A stretch of 12,936 bases of DNA from Desulfohalobiaceae bacterium (GTDB lineage Bacteria > Desulfobacterota > Desulfovibrionia > Desulfovibrionales > Desulfothermaceae), in contig JAIPDU010000023.1 in the NCBI GenBank assembly GCA_021737525.1, forward strand, positions 1-12,936. Direction: 5' to 3'. Below, one piece after another: positions 1-8,762 of this stretch. Below the pieces are notes generated by a model. The model searched no databases. It saw only the letters and a program-made list of their open reading frames with translations, and was not told the DNA's origin. A program made the position numbers and the translations under genes. Every line of letters starts with the position of its first letter. Within the stretch, counting starts at the first letter, position 1.

Positions 1-232
1 CGGCTCCGAAAAAGGGGTTGACTCGGAATAGGGGAGGCCCTGGCAGGTTCCCGTCCGGGAAGTCTTCTTTCCCGGAGGGAAACCTGCTAGTGAAAGAAGG
101 AACAAGCAAGGCCGACCACTGTGTCCGCTCCAGGCGCTCCGCTGTTTTGCGGCTAGTGGCGGCGGGTTCATCCCCGGAACCCATAACCCCGCCGGAATAG
201 CGCCGGTTGTCCCGCGGCGGGCTTGCGGAAGC
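1..232. other. GC-rich non-coding block of consecutive hairpins, possible structured RNA
   Basis: No convincing gene is seen here. The plus strand can fold into a chain of stems: TCCGA/TCGGA (5-9 with 23-27); a long hairpin at 40-90, where 40-52 pairs with 77-90 around an inner 7-bp stem CCGGGAA/TTCCCGG (55-61 with 69-75); GCCG-A-CCACT with AGTGGCGGC (111-120 with 155-163) enclosing CCGC/GCGG (139-142 with 149-152); GGGTTC/GAACCC (164-169 with 177-182); CCCGCCG/CGGCGGG (188-194 with 215-221); and GCTT/AAGC (221-232). None is followed by a T-run, so these are not simple intrinsic terminators. I do not recognise the family. It could be the 3' part of a non-coding RNA that begins left of the window, a long leader of the atp operon, or GC-rich intergenic repeats. 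The strand is uncertain because hairpins look alike on both strands. Confidence 0.4.
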
Positions 233-309
233 GTCCATGTACGGGGCCGTGAAAGCGACAAAATAGGATCTGCTCCATTTGAGCCTGTTCCCGATTTGAG
301 AAAAAGGTT

Positions 310-338
310 TTGACAGGTTCCGGGAAATGCGTTAGGGA
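310..338 (+). promoter_or_regulatory. candidate promoter of the atp operon
   Basis: A perfect -35 hexamer TTGACA lies at 310-315. The best -10 candidates, TTAGGG (332-337, 16-bp spacer) or TAGGGA (333-338, 17-bp spacer), match TATAAT poorly, so the call rests mainly on the -35 box and on its position about 90 bp before the first atp gene. The Rex-like site at 349-366 would fall just downstream of the start of transcription, a sensible place for a repressor. Confidence 0.3.
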
Positions 339-348
339 GTTAATCGAT

Positions 349-366
349 TTGCAATACATTTCACAA
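349..366 (+). promoter_or_regulatory. Rex-like redox operator before the atp operon
   Basis: The sequence TTGCAATACATTTCACAA matches the Rex-type palindrome TTGTGAAATATTTCACAA at 14 of 18 positions. The right half-site TTTCACAA is perfect and the left half is degraded. It lies 38 bp before the atpF' start codon and downstream of a TTGACA box. Rex is an NADH/NAD+-sensing repressor of energy genes in many anaerobes, and I recall ATP synthase operons being proposed as Rex targets in Desulfovibrionales. FNR/CRP-family regulators such as HcpR bind related TTGTGA-type palindromes, so the regulator could be different. Confidence 0.45.
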
Positions 367-403
367 GGTCCAGAAAGCAGAGCGCAGTAAAAAGGGGGCG
401 GAA

Positions 404-820
404 ATGATCGAGTTGAACCCGACCATGTTGGTCCAGTTGGTAAATTTCCTTATACTGCTCGCGGTGCTCAATCTGATCCTCTATCGTCCGATTCGCGGGG
501 TCATCAAGAGGCGTTCGGAAAAGCTTGCTGCGGATATGAACGAGGTGGAGAAGTTCAACGAGCAGGCGGGAAAAAAGCTGGAGAACTACGAGCAGTCCCT
601 GCAGGAGGCCAGAAAGGAGGCCGGTGAGGTCCGGGGCCAATACCGCAGCGAAGGGTCGGAGCAGGAAAAAGAGATCGTGGACCAAGCCAAGCGCGAGGCC
701 ACGGAGGAGCTGGAAGAGGCGAGGAAGCAGCTCCGGGAGCAGCGTGATTCCGCTCAGCAGAAGCTCCTCCGGGAAGTGGATCAATATGCGGAGAACGTCG
801 CGCAGAAGGTGATGAGCTAG
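404..820 (+). CDS. atpF': F1Fo ATP synthase subunit b' (Fo peripheral stalk)
   Basis: Encodes a 138-residue peripheral-stalk subunit that pairs with the product of the next gene to form the stator linking the membrane Fo sector to F1. One membrane helix lies near the N-terminus (about residues 8-27, LVQLVNFLILLAVLNLILY), then the YRPIRGVIKRR junction and a long charged, Ala/Glu/Gln/Lys-rich coiled coil to the C-terminus. It has no signal peptide, unlike the second b gene. The ATG at 404 has a strong Shine-Dalgarno run (AAGGGGGCGG, about 392-401). At 138 residues it is shorter than E. coli b (156). First gene of the operon, it is separated from atpF by a terminator-like hairpin and a 177-bp gap. 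Paired b'/b genes are typical of Desulfovibrio-type atp operons. Calling this one b' and the next b rests on order and N-terminal type. Confidence 0.9.
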   Translation: MIELNPTMLVQLVNFLILLAVLNLILYRPIRGVIKRRSEKLAADMNEVEKFNEQAGKKLENYEQSLQEARKEAGEVRGQYRSEGSEQEKEIVDQAKREATEELEEARKQLREQRDSAQQKLLREVDQYAENVAQKVMS

Positions 821-861
821 CGGGGTGACTTCCCCATACGGGAGGTTGCCCCGTTTTTTTT
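821..861 (+). terminator. intrinsic terminator or attenuator inside the atp operon
   Basis: Starting at the base after the atpF' stop codon, CGGGG (821-825) pairs with CCCCG (849-853) and, inside it, CTTCCC (829-834) pairs with GGGAGG (840-845). The stem is followed directly by eight Ts (854-861). This is a complete Rho-independent terminator shape between the b' and b genes. It would uncouple atpF' from the other atp genes or let only part of transcription through. Confidence 0.8.
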
Positions 862-984
862 ATAGCGGCCGCTGCCCGCTGCGGGGAAGGCATCCTACGC
901 CTCTGGCCAGCGAGCAGGTTGAGGCCGCTGGGATGCGGTGTTCGGAGAACGGGCGCCGCGACAAAGGTCGACAACGTCAACACG

Positions 985-992
985 AAGGAGGG
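985..992 (+). promoter_or_regulatory. Shine-Dalgarno site that sets the atpF start
   Basis: AAGGAGGG lies 5 bases before the TTG codon at 998. This near-perfect ribosome binding site selects TTG 998 over the in-frame ATG at 938, which has no comparable site and would add 20 basic residues ahead of the signal-peptide-like segment. Confidence 0.8.
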
Positions 993-997
993 CTGCC

Positions 998-1576
998 TTG
1001 AAAAAATGGAGGCATGGAGCGATTGGAGCCATCATCGTGGGCTTGCTCGCCGCGGGGAGCGTTTACGCCGCCTCCGGGGGCGGGGAGTCCTCCTCGAGCG
1101 CGGAATGGTGGGACTTTTTCTGGCGCTGTCTGAATCTGGTCATTTTCCTGGGCCTTATCTGGTACTTCGCCGGCGGCAAGATCCGGGATTTTTTCGCCAG
1201 CCGCAAGCAGCAGATCAGCCAGGAAATCGAGAACATGGAGAACCGTAAGGCCGAGGCGGAAAAAGAGCTCAAGGATGTGGAGCAGCGCATCGCCAATCTG
1301 GAGAGCGAGCGGCAGGAGATCCTGGAGCAGGCCAAGCAGCAGGGCGAGTCAATCAAGCAGTCGATCATCGAGAAGGCCCACTCTGACGCGGAACGAATCC
1401 GCGAGCAGGCCCAGCAGAGGGCGTCCCAGGAGCTGGAGCAGGAGGTGAGCAGGCTCCGGGCGGAAATGGCCGAGCGCATCGTGGATTCCGCGGAGAAAAT
1501 CATTTCCGAGCGTCTTGGGGCCAAGGAGCAGGAAGAGCTGATCGATAAATATCTAACAAAGGTGGTGCTGAATTGA
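998..1576 (+). CDS. atpF: F1Fo ATP synthase subunit b (Fo peripheral stalk, with signal-peptide-like N-terminus)
   Basis: Second stator subunit, 192 residues from the TTG at 998. The N-terminus reads as a signal peptide: MKKWRHG, a hydrophobic core at about residues 8-22, then VYA-AS as a likely cleavage site near residue 24. A Gly/Ser-rich linker follows, then a membrane helix (about residues 37-58, WWDFFWRCLNLVIFLGLIWYF) and a long coiled coil with heptad-like Glu/Gln/Arg/Ala repeats to the C-terminus, ending in the stalk segment DSAEKIISERLGAKEQEELI that contacts delta. An extra N-terminal hydrophobic segment is, from memory, common in deltaproteobacterial AtpF. The stop codon overlaps the TTG start of atpH by 4 bases (1573-1576), which implies translational coupling. 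An ATG at 938 is a possible but less likely start. Confidence 0.9.
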   Translation: MKKWRHGAIGAIIVGLLAAGSVYAASGGGESSSSAEWWDFFWRCLNLVIFLGLIWYFAGGKIRDFFASRKQQISQEIENMENRKAEAEKELKDVEQRIANLESERQEILEQAKQQGESIKQSIIEKAHSDAERIREQAQQRASQELEQEVSRLRAEMAERIVDSAEKIISERLGAKEQEELIDKYLTKVVLN

Positions 1577-2124
1577 AGGAACAGGTCATTGCCAAACGCT
1601 ACGCACGTGCTTTGTTCGCCCTGGGCCAGGATCAGGGGGCTGGCGCGCAGAAGCAGTATGGCGAGGAGCTGGCCCGGTTCGCCGAGGCCCTGGAGGCAGC
1701 ACCCTTGTTAGACCGGACCTTCCGCAATCCGGTGATCAAGATCGAGGACAAGAAAAGCGTGATCAGCAAGGTGGCCGAGCGTCTCGGGCTGAGCCGGATG
1801 GTCATCAATTTCTGCCTCTTCCTGGCCGACAAGGGGCGTCTGGAGCATTTCCTCTCCATTCAGGCCTATTACAATAAGCTTATGGACGAGCAGGAAGGTA
1901 TCCTGCGGGGCAGCCTGATCACGGCGATCGAGCTGAGCTCCGAAAAGCAGGACAATGTCCGCAGCGGTCTGGAGAAACAGCTGAACAGGAACCTGGTCCT
2001 GGATTTCGAAACGGATCAGGACATCCTGGGTGGACTTCTTCTCCGGATCGGGGATAGGCTTTACGATGCCAGTATCAAGGCCCAGCTGGAGCAGGTGAAG
2101 GAAAAAATAAAAAGGGGTGAGTAG
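1573..2124 (+). CDS. atpH: F1Fo ATP synthase subunit delta (OSCP homologue)
   Basis: 183-residue delta subunit, which sits on top of F1 and ties it to the b/b' stalk. The family hallmarks are the N-terminal RYARAL (residues 9-14) in the helical domain and the C-terminal LGGLLLRIGDRLYDASIKAQL (about residues 152-172). Its length matches the usual 175-185. It starts with TTG at 1573, inside the TTGA overlap with the atpF stop. An AAAGGTGG run at about 1559-1566 can serve as ribosome binding site. Two consecutive genes with TTG starts (atpF, atpH) suggest deliberately moderate initiation for stalk subunits present in one or two copies. The stop at 2122-2124 is 5 bases before atpA. Confidence 0.96.
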   Translation: MKEQVIAKRYARALFALGQDQGAGAQKQYGEELARFAEALEAAPLLDRTFRNPVIKIEDKKSVISKVAERLGLSRMVINFCLFLADKGRLEHFLSIQAYYNKLMDEQEGILRGSLITAIELSSEKQDNVRSGLEKQLNRNLVLDFETDQDILGGLLLRIGDRLYDASIKAQLEQVKEKIKRGE

Positions 2125-2129
2125 GGGTT

Positions 2130-3638
<1,509 letters not shown>

Positions 3639-3658
3639 ATGCCGAAAGGGGATAATCC

Positions 3659-4555
3659 ATGGCTTCTCTGAAGGAAGTAAAGGACAAGATTGCGTCCGTA
3701 CGCAAGACGAAGCAGATTACCAGGGCCATGAACATGGTCGCCTCGGCCAAGCTGCGCAAGGCGCAGGGCCGTATTGAGCGGTTCAGGCCCTATGCGGAAA
3801 AGTACTACGAAATCATGGGCGATCTCTCCCAGGGGGTGGACAGCAGCGCTCATCCGCTCCTGGAGCAGAGGGAGGAGATCAATAACATCGCCGTGGTCCT
3901 TGTGACCTCGGAGAGAGGGCTTTGCGGAGCCTTCAATTCCAATCTGGTTCAAACAGCCACCAACTTCGCCGCTAACAGGGTTGATTCCGGACAGAACGTG
4001 AAATTCTACTGTATGGGGAAGAAGGGAGCCAAGGACATCAAGAAGTCGCCCTACGAGCTGGTCAGCGATCACTCCGATGTCATGGAGAATTTTGATTTCA
4101 CTCTGGCCAGTCAGATCGGGGCGGAGATCATCCACGCCTACACCCAGCAGGAAGTGGACGAGGTCCATTTGGTTTACGGCCGCTTCGTCAGCGTGATCAG
4201 GCAGGAGGCCACCCGGCTCCAGATCCTTCCCATGAGCCAGGAAGGCGGGGAAGAGCAATCCGGGGAGCAATCCGGAGAGCAGGCCGGGAGCAAGGCGGAA
4301 TACACCTATGAGCCGTCAGTGGAAGGGATATTGGACGAGTTGCTGCCGCGTTTCATCAAGGTCCAGCTCTACCGCGGCCTGCTCGAGACGTCCGCGAGCG
4401 AGCATGCGGCACGCATGACCGCCATGGACAACGCGACAAGGAACTGCGACGACATGATATCCAACCTGACCTTGAGCTACAACAAGGCCAGGCAGGCTGC
4501 GATCACATCCGAACTTCTCGACATCGTCGGTGGTGCGGAAGCACTCAAAGGATAA
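3659..4555 (+). CDS. atpG: F1 ATP synthase subunit gamma (central rotor shaft)
   Basis: 298-residue rotor subunit. The N-terminal coiled-coil helix shows the family pattern IASVRKTKQITRAMNMVASAK, and the C-terminal helix carries RMTAMDNATRNCDDMISNL followed by QAAITSELLDIVGGAEAL. These two helices form the shaft inside alpha3beta3. The middle Rossmann-like domain has LCGAFNSNL. It is slightly longer than E. coli gamma (287) because of a Glu/Gln/Gly/Ser-rich insert at about residues 194-217, built partly from three near-identical 12-bp repeats (see the repeat entry). The start ATG at 3659 has AAAGGGG upstream (3644-3650). The stop (4553-4555) is 13 bases before atpD. Confidence 0.97.
   Translation: MASLKEVKDKIASVRKTKQITRAMNMVASAKLRKAQGRIERFRPYAEKYYEIMGDLSQGVDSSAHPLLEQREEINNIAVVLVTSERGLCGAFNSNLVQTATNFAANRVDSGQNVKFYCMGKKGAKDIKKSPYELVSDHSDVMENFDFTLASQIGAEIIHAYTQQEVDEVHLVYGRFVSVIRQEATRLQILPMSQEGGEEQSGEQSGEQAGSKAEYTYEPSVEGILDELLPRFIKVQLYRGLLETSASEHAARMTAMDNATRNCDDMISNLTLSYNKARQAAITSELLDIVGGAEALKG
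4253..4288 (+). repeat. three 12-bp tandem repeats inside atpG
   Basis: Three in-frame 12-base units, GAGCAATCCGGG, GAGCAATCCGGA and GAGCAGGCCGGG, encode Glu-Gln-Ser-Gly, Glu-Gln-Ser-Gly and Glu-Gln-Ala-Gly from residue 199 of gamma. They lie in a surface-loop insert between the LQILPM strand and the EYTYEPS segment. In-frame repetition suggests slippage that can lengthen or shorten the loop without breaking the gene. Confidence 0.8.
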
Positions 4556-4568
4556 AAAGGGGGCCGTA

Positions 4569-5990
<1,422 letters not shown>

Positions 5991-6006
5991 TGCCTGACCG
6001 AAAACC

Positions 6007-6131
6007 GTGATTGGACGTAAACTTGTTCAGATACAAGGAGACGAAATTTTGAAACCGCAGTGTATATTAATACATAAGGATTTCAAAATCTTGCAGCGAC
6101 GAAGTAGGTGGGTGAGTTTTCGTCCAAGCAC
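6007..6131. repeat. 125-bp palindromic repeat element between atpD and atpC
   Basis: The ends are an imperfect inverted repeat: GTGATTGGACGTAAAC (6007-6022) against the reverse complement of 6116-6131, GTGCTTGGACGAAAAC, 14 of 16 identical. Inside, ATTTTGAAA (6046-6054) pairs with TTTCAAAAT (6081-6089), extended by CC/GG, and a central hairpin TGTAT-ATTA-ATACA spans 6061-6074. The whole unit can therefore fold as one long hairpin. It is AT-rich against GC-rich neighbours and has no coding capacity. From memory it resembles dispersed palindromic repeats found in many copies in Desulfobacterota genomes, with motifs like GAGGATTTCAAAATCTTG and TTTTCGTCCAAGCAC. I cannot confirm that here. Confidence 0.75.
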
Positions 6132-6162
6132 TATGTAACCTCAGACCAACCGGGATAGCGAC

Positions 6163-6585
6163 ATGGCTGAAGAACAGCTTCATCTGGATATCGTCACACC
6201 GGACAGCACAGTCCTCAGCGAGGATGTGGAGTATGTCGGTGTGCCAGGCGCGGTAGGCCAGTTCGGGGTGATGAAGAATCACATCCCCTTCCTGTCCGCC
6301 CTGGCGATCGGTTCGTTATACTACAGAAAAGGCGGCTCCAATACCTATGTTTTCCTTTCCGGGGGCTTCGCCGAAGTGACCCCCGATTCCGTCTCCATTC
6401 TGGCGGAAAGTGCGGAGCGCGCCGAGGAAATCGATGTGCAGCGGGCCAAACAGGCCAAGGAAAGGGCCGAGGAAAGGCTGCGCCAGCAAAAGGAAGAAGT
6501 CGATCAGGCGAGAGCGGAGGCCGCCCTGAAAAGAGCGATACAGCGCATAAACCTGAAAGAACGACAATCGGGGTCCTCACACTAG
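6163..6585 (+). CDS. atpC: F1 ATP synthase subunit epsilon
   Basis: 140-residue epsilon subunit, which binds gamma and the c-ring at the foot of the rotor and can inhibit ATP hydrolysis. The N-terminal beta-sandwich (about residues 4-85) contains LDIVTPDSTVLSEDVEYVGVPG, GQFGVMKNHIPFLSAL and FLSGGFAEVTPDSVSILAE. The C-terminal helical hairpin (about 86-135) is rich in Ala, Glu, Arg and Gln. Length is typical (E. coli 139). The ATG at 6163 has only a weak purine stretch (CGGGATAG) upstream, and the palindromic element separates it from atpD, so translational coupling to beta is unlikely. It is the last gene of the operon; a strong terminator follows 20 bases after the stop. Confidence 0.97.
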   Translation: MAEEQLHLDIVTPDSTVLSEDVEYVGVPGAVGQFGVMKNHIPFLSALAIGSLYYRKGGSNTYVFLSGGFAEVTPDSVSILAESAERAEEIDVQRAKQAKERAEERLRQQKEEVDQARAEAALKRAIQRINLKERQSGSSH

Positions 6586-6605
6586 AGGACTCGCCCAGGA
6601 ATCGG

Positions 6606-6638
6606 AAAAAGCAGACCAGTCGGTCTGCTTTTTTTTTT
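6606..6638 (+). terminator. Rho-independent terminator of the atp operon
   Basis: GCAGACC (6611-6617) pairs perfectly with GGTCTGC (6622-6628) around the loop AGTC. The stem is preceded by five As (6606-6610) and followed by ten Ts (6629-6638). The A-run can extend the stem against the Ts, so it might also work on the minus strand. Confidence 0.93.
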
Positions 6639-6688
6639 CTCCTTGCCGCTGGCTCGTTTCCATCTTAAGAAGGGATTCGGAGGGATAA

Positions 6689-6789
6689 GTGTCGTGTCCG
6701 CCAAAAAGCATTAAAGTGATCGGATGAAAGCTCCTATGCAGGAATCCTGCGCGTAGGATTTTCTCATGCGTGTTTCGCGGACACGGCAC
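6689..6789. repeat. 101-bp palindromic element upstream of glmU
   Basis: Terminal inverted repeats GTGTCGTGTCCGC (6689-6701) and GCGGACACGGCAC (6777-6789) match at 12 of 13 positions. In the centre TCCTA-T-GCAGG (6732-6742) pairs with CCTGC-GCG-TAGGA (6746-6758) around the loop AAT, giving a stable apical hairpin. There is no reading frame of note. TA dinucleotides lie close to both ends (6686-6687 and 6790-6791), which would suit a TA-targeting (Tc1/mariner or IS630 type) MITE, but that is weak evidence. Its sequence is unrelated to the element at 6007-6131. Confidence 0.7.
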
Positions 6790-6823
6790 TAGCGAGCTCG
6801 CGCCTTCGCCGCGCGGGCCTTGA

Positions 6824-6852
6824 TTGACATGCAAAGGGGCAGGAACTAGCAT
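6824..6852 (+). promoter_or_regulatory. sigma70-type promoter of glmU
   Basis: A perfect -35 box TTGACA (6824-6829), a 17-bp spacer and a -10 box TAGCAT (6847-6852, four of six matches to TATAAT) lie after the atp terminator and before glmU. Transcription would start near 6859, leaving a leader of about 40 bases. Confidence 0.6.
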
Positions 6853-6898
6853 GCCCGCTGGAATCGACGGTTCATGACACCTATGGAATGGGCCCTAT

Positions 6899-8344
6899 AT
6901 GACGAATGTTGAAATGGACCCCCCAGCAAGAACAGCCGGACTCGTGCTAGCCGGAGGCCAGGGAAAGCGGATGGGTTCAGCCGGCCCCAAAGTCCTGATG
7001 CGGCTTCTGGGCGAGCCCATGCTGTACTACATTTATCAAGCCCTGGCTTCCGTTATCCCCGAAGAGGCCATCTGGACAGTTGTCGGTCACAAACGGGAAC
7101 ATGTCGAGGAGGCGTTCCCGCAATACGCAGCCCGCTTTATCCATCAACAGAGCCAGTTGGGAACGGGACACGCCCTGTTGTGCGCCCATCCCCATCTCCA
7201 GGAGAGCGGGGTGACGCACTGCCTGGTGGTCAATGGGGACGTGCCGCTGCTTTCGAACCGCGCCCTTTTGGAGCTCAAGCGTCAGGGCCTGTCCCGGCAG
7301 GCGGACGTGGCCTTTCTTACCATGCGTCCGTCCGACCCCACGGGATACGGGAGGGTGCTCCGCGGTGAGCAAGGCTTTGTGGAGCGGATAGTGGAGGAGA
7401 AGGATCTTCATCCCTCCCAAGGGCATGTCGACGAGGTGAACGCAGGTATCTATTGGATCGATCTGCAGCGTACGGCGCCGTATCTGGAGCGGATGGACCA
7501 GGACAATGCGCAGGGCGAGTACTATCTCCCTCAACTCGTGGAATTGGTTGCCGCCGATGGCGGGCGAGCTGCCGCTGTATGCGACGAGGAGGGAGGTCGG
7601 GAATTGCTGGGAGTGAACCGGCCGCAGGAGCTTGTCCGCAATGAGGAGCAACTCAGGCGGCGCATCGTGGATTACTGGCTGGATCGGGACGTGATCCTTC
7701 GGAATCCGGATCAGGCGCGTATCGGTCCCCGGGCTCAATTGGAGCCCGGGTGCGAGCTCACCGGTCCCTTGGAGATCTATGGAGCGTCCCGGATCGAGGC
7801 GTGGGCCAGAGTCGATTCCCATGTCTTGATTGCCGATAGCGCCATCGGAGAGGAGGCCTGGATCAGGAATTTTTCTCATCTGGAGGGAGCCGAGGTGATG
7901 CGGAGCGCCCGGGTCGGCCCCTATGCCAGGTTGCGGCAGGCAGCGGTGCTGGAGCCGGAGAGCAGGGCGGGCAATTTTGTTGAGGTCAAAAAAGCTGTCC
8001 TGGGTCCGGGAAGCAAGGCCAACCATCTGGCCTACATCGGCGATGCCTCCGTGGGCAGCGGGGCCAATATCGGAGCGGGCTGCATAACCTGCAACTACGA
8101 CGGGCGGGCCAAGCATCGGACCACGATCGGAGACGGGGCCTTTATCGGAAGCAATACGTCATTGGTGGCCCCGCTGGAGATCGGCGCACGGGCGGTCGTG
8201 GGTGCGGGCTCGACAATCTCCAAGAGTGTCCCCGAGGCCTTTCTTGCCGTGGCCCGGGCCAGGCAGAGGAATCTGGAGCGAAAAGTGTCCAAACGCGAGA
8301 AGGACGATGGAAATACTGGACAAACTGGAAGAAAGGATTCATAA
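6899..8344 (+). CDS. glmU: bifunctional GlmU: GlcNAc-1-P uridyltransferase / glucosamine-1-P acetyltransferase
   Basis: 481-residue cytoplasmic enzyme that makes UDP-GlcNAc for peptidoglycan and LPS: it acetylates glucosamine-1-phosphate with acetyl-CoA, then transfers UMP from UTP. The N-terminal pyrophosphorylase domain has LAGGQGKRM (17-25), QSQLGTGHA (84-92), NGDVP (112-116, metal-binding Asp114) and GYGR (149-152). The C-terminal left-handed beta-helix acetyltransferase domain has GPYARLR, NFVEVKK, KANHLAYIGDA with the catalytic His at 376, GAGCITCNYDG and FIGSNTSLVAP. Length is normal (E. coli 456) plus a short basic tail. The ATG at 6899 has only a loose GGAATGGG upstream; an in-frame ATG at 6914 would also keep the whole domain. 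The last 38 bases overlap the next gene. Confidence 0.97.
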   Translation: MTNVEMDPPARTAGLVLAGGQGKRMGSAGPKVLMRLLGEPMLYYIYQALASVIPEEAIWTVVGHKREHVEEAFPQYAARFIHQQSQLGTGHALLCAHPHLQESGVTHCLVVNGDVPLLSNRALLELKRQGLSRQADVAFLTMRPSDPTGYGRVLRGEQGFVERIVEEKDLHPSQGHVDEVNAGIYWIDLQRTAPYLERMDQDNAQGEYYLPQLVELVAADGGRAAAVCDEEGGRELLGVNRPQELVRNEEQLRRRIVDYWLDRDVILRNPDQARIGPRAQLEPGCELTGPLEIYGASRIEAWARVDSHVLIADSAIGEEAWIRNFSHLEGAEVMRSARVGPYARLRQAAVLEPESRAGNFVEVKKAVLGPGSKANHLAYIGDASVGSGANIGAGCITCNYDGRAKHRTTIGDGAFIGSNTSLVAPLEIGARAVVGAGSTISKSVPEAFLAVARARQRNLERKVSKREKDDGNTGQTGRKDS

Positions 8345-8486
8345 TCTTCTCCGAAGAGTTCAGTCCCTGGAGGAGGAAAATCGGGGATTGAAACGGGAGC
8401 TGGAGCAAGAGAGGGAAAACAAGGAGTATGTGACCCAGAAGCTTGACGATCTCTTGCAAAAAATCGACGAGGCAGATATAACGTAA
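8307..8486 (+). CDS. zapB: ZapB-like small coiled-coil cell-division protein
   Basis: 59-residue protein that is essentially one continuous coiled coil (LDKLEERIHNLLRRVQSLEE onward, with regular heptads of Leu/Ile/Val), very charged, with no membrane segment. Its size, its coiled-coil nature and its place immediately before zapA make a ZapB-type Z-ring partner the best guess; small coiled coils of this kind can match many families by composition alone. The ATG at 8307 has AGAAGGA just upstream. A longer frame from 8202 would run deep inside glmU and adds Pro/Arg-rich residues that do not look real. The start lies 38 bases inside glmU, and the stop (8484-8486) is 3 bases before the zapA start, so glmU, this gene and zapA are probably one transcript. 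Confidence 0.72.
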   Translation: MEILDKLEERIHNLLRRVQSLEEENRGLKRELEQERENKEYVTQKLDDLLQKIDEADIT

Positions 8487-8489
8487 TGA

Positions 8490-8750
8490 ATGCCTGAATA
8501 TCATATAACCGTTTTGGGACAAGAGGTCTCATTCAGGACCAATGCCGGCGAATCCCGCGTCAGGGAGGCCGAGCTTCTGATACGGCGCACATTTAACAGG
8601 CTGAATACCTACGGTAACCGATTGAGCAATGAAAAGCTGCTCATACTGGTTGCCTTGAGCTTGGCTGATGATTATCTCCAAACAAGTCAGAAGCTGCGCG
8701 ACTATCAAGACGAGCTGGCCAGGCTCGTCGAAACGATAGACAGCGGATGA
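8490..8750 (+). CDS. zapA: cell division protein ZapA
   Basis: 86-residue cytoplasmic protein that binds FtsZ and bundles its filaments at mid-cell. The N-terminal beta-hairpin domain reads YHITVLGQEVSFRT, then the helical region contains the ZapA family core LLILVALSLADDYLQ and a C-terminal coiled-coil helix (SQKLRDYQDELARLVETI). Length fits the short ZapA type (85-110). There is no clear ribosome binding site; the TAATGAATG junction (8484-8492) suggests re-initiation after the upstream gene stops. The candidate 6S RNA follows 12 bases after the stop, the same zapA-6S order as in E. coli. Confidence 0.93.
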   Translation: MPEYHITVLGQEVSFRTNAGESRVREAELLIRRTFNRLNTYGNRLSNEKLLILVALSLADDYLQTSQKLRDYQDELARLVETIDSG

Positions 8751-8762
8751 AAAGAGCATAAA

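Noticed and set aside
76..125. Cobalamin-riboswitch-like string (AGGGAA ... AGTGAAA ... GCC ... ACTGTG)
   Set aside because: The conserved spacing and core stems are missing, AGGGAA is locked in the 40-90 hairpin, and atp genes are not expected B12 targets.
80..165. c-di-GMP-I riboswitch resemblance (AAACC ... GAAAG ... GCAAGGCC)
   Set aside because: The helix that should follow AAACC cannot form and the GCAAAGCC core is not matched.
18..200. 60-codon plus-strand frame in the first 200 bases
   Set aside because: Low-complexity Arg/Ser/Gly/Pro translation, no good ribosome binding site, and the DNA is dominated by hairpins.
277..300. Direct repeat ATTTGAG (277-283 and 294-300)
   Set aside because: Seven bases repeated once is within chance; no palindrome or known operator.
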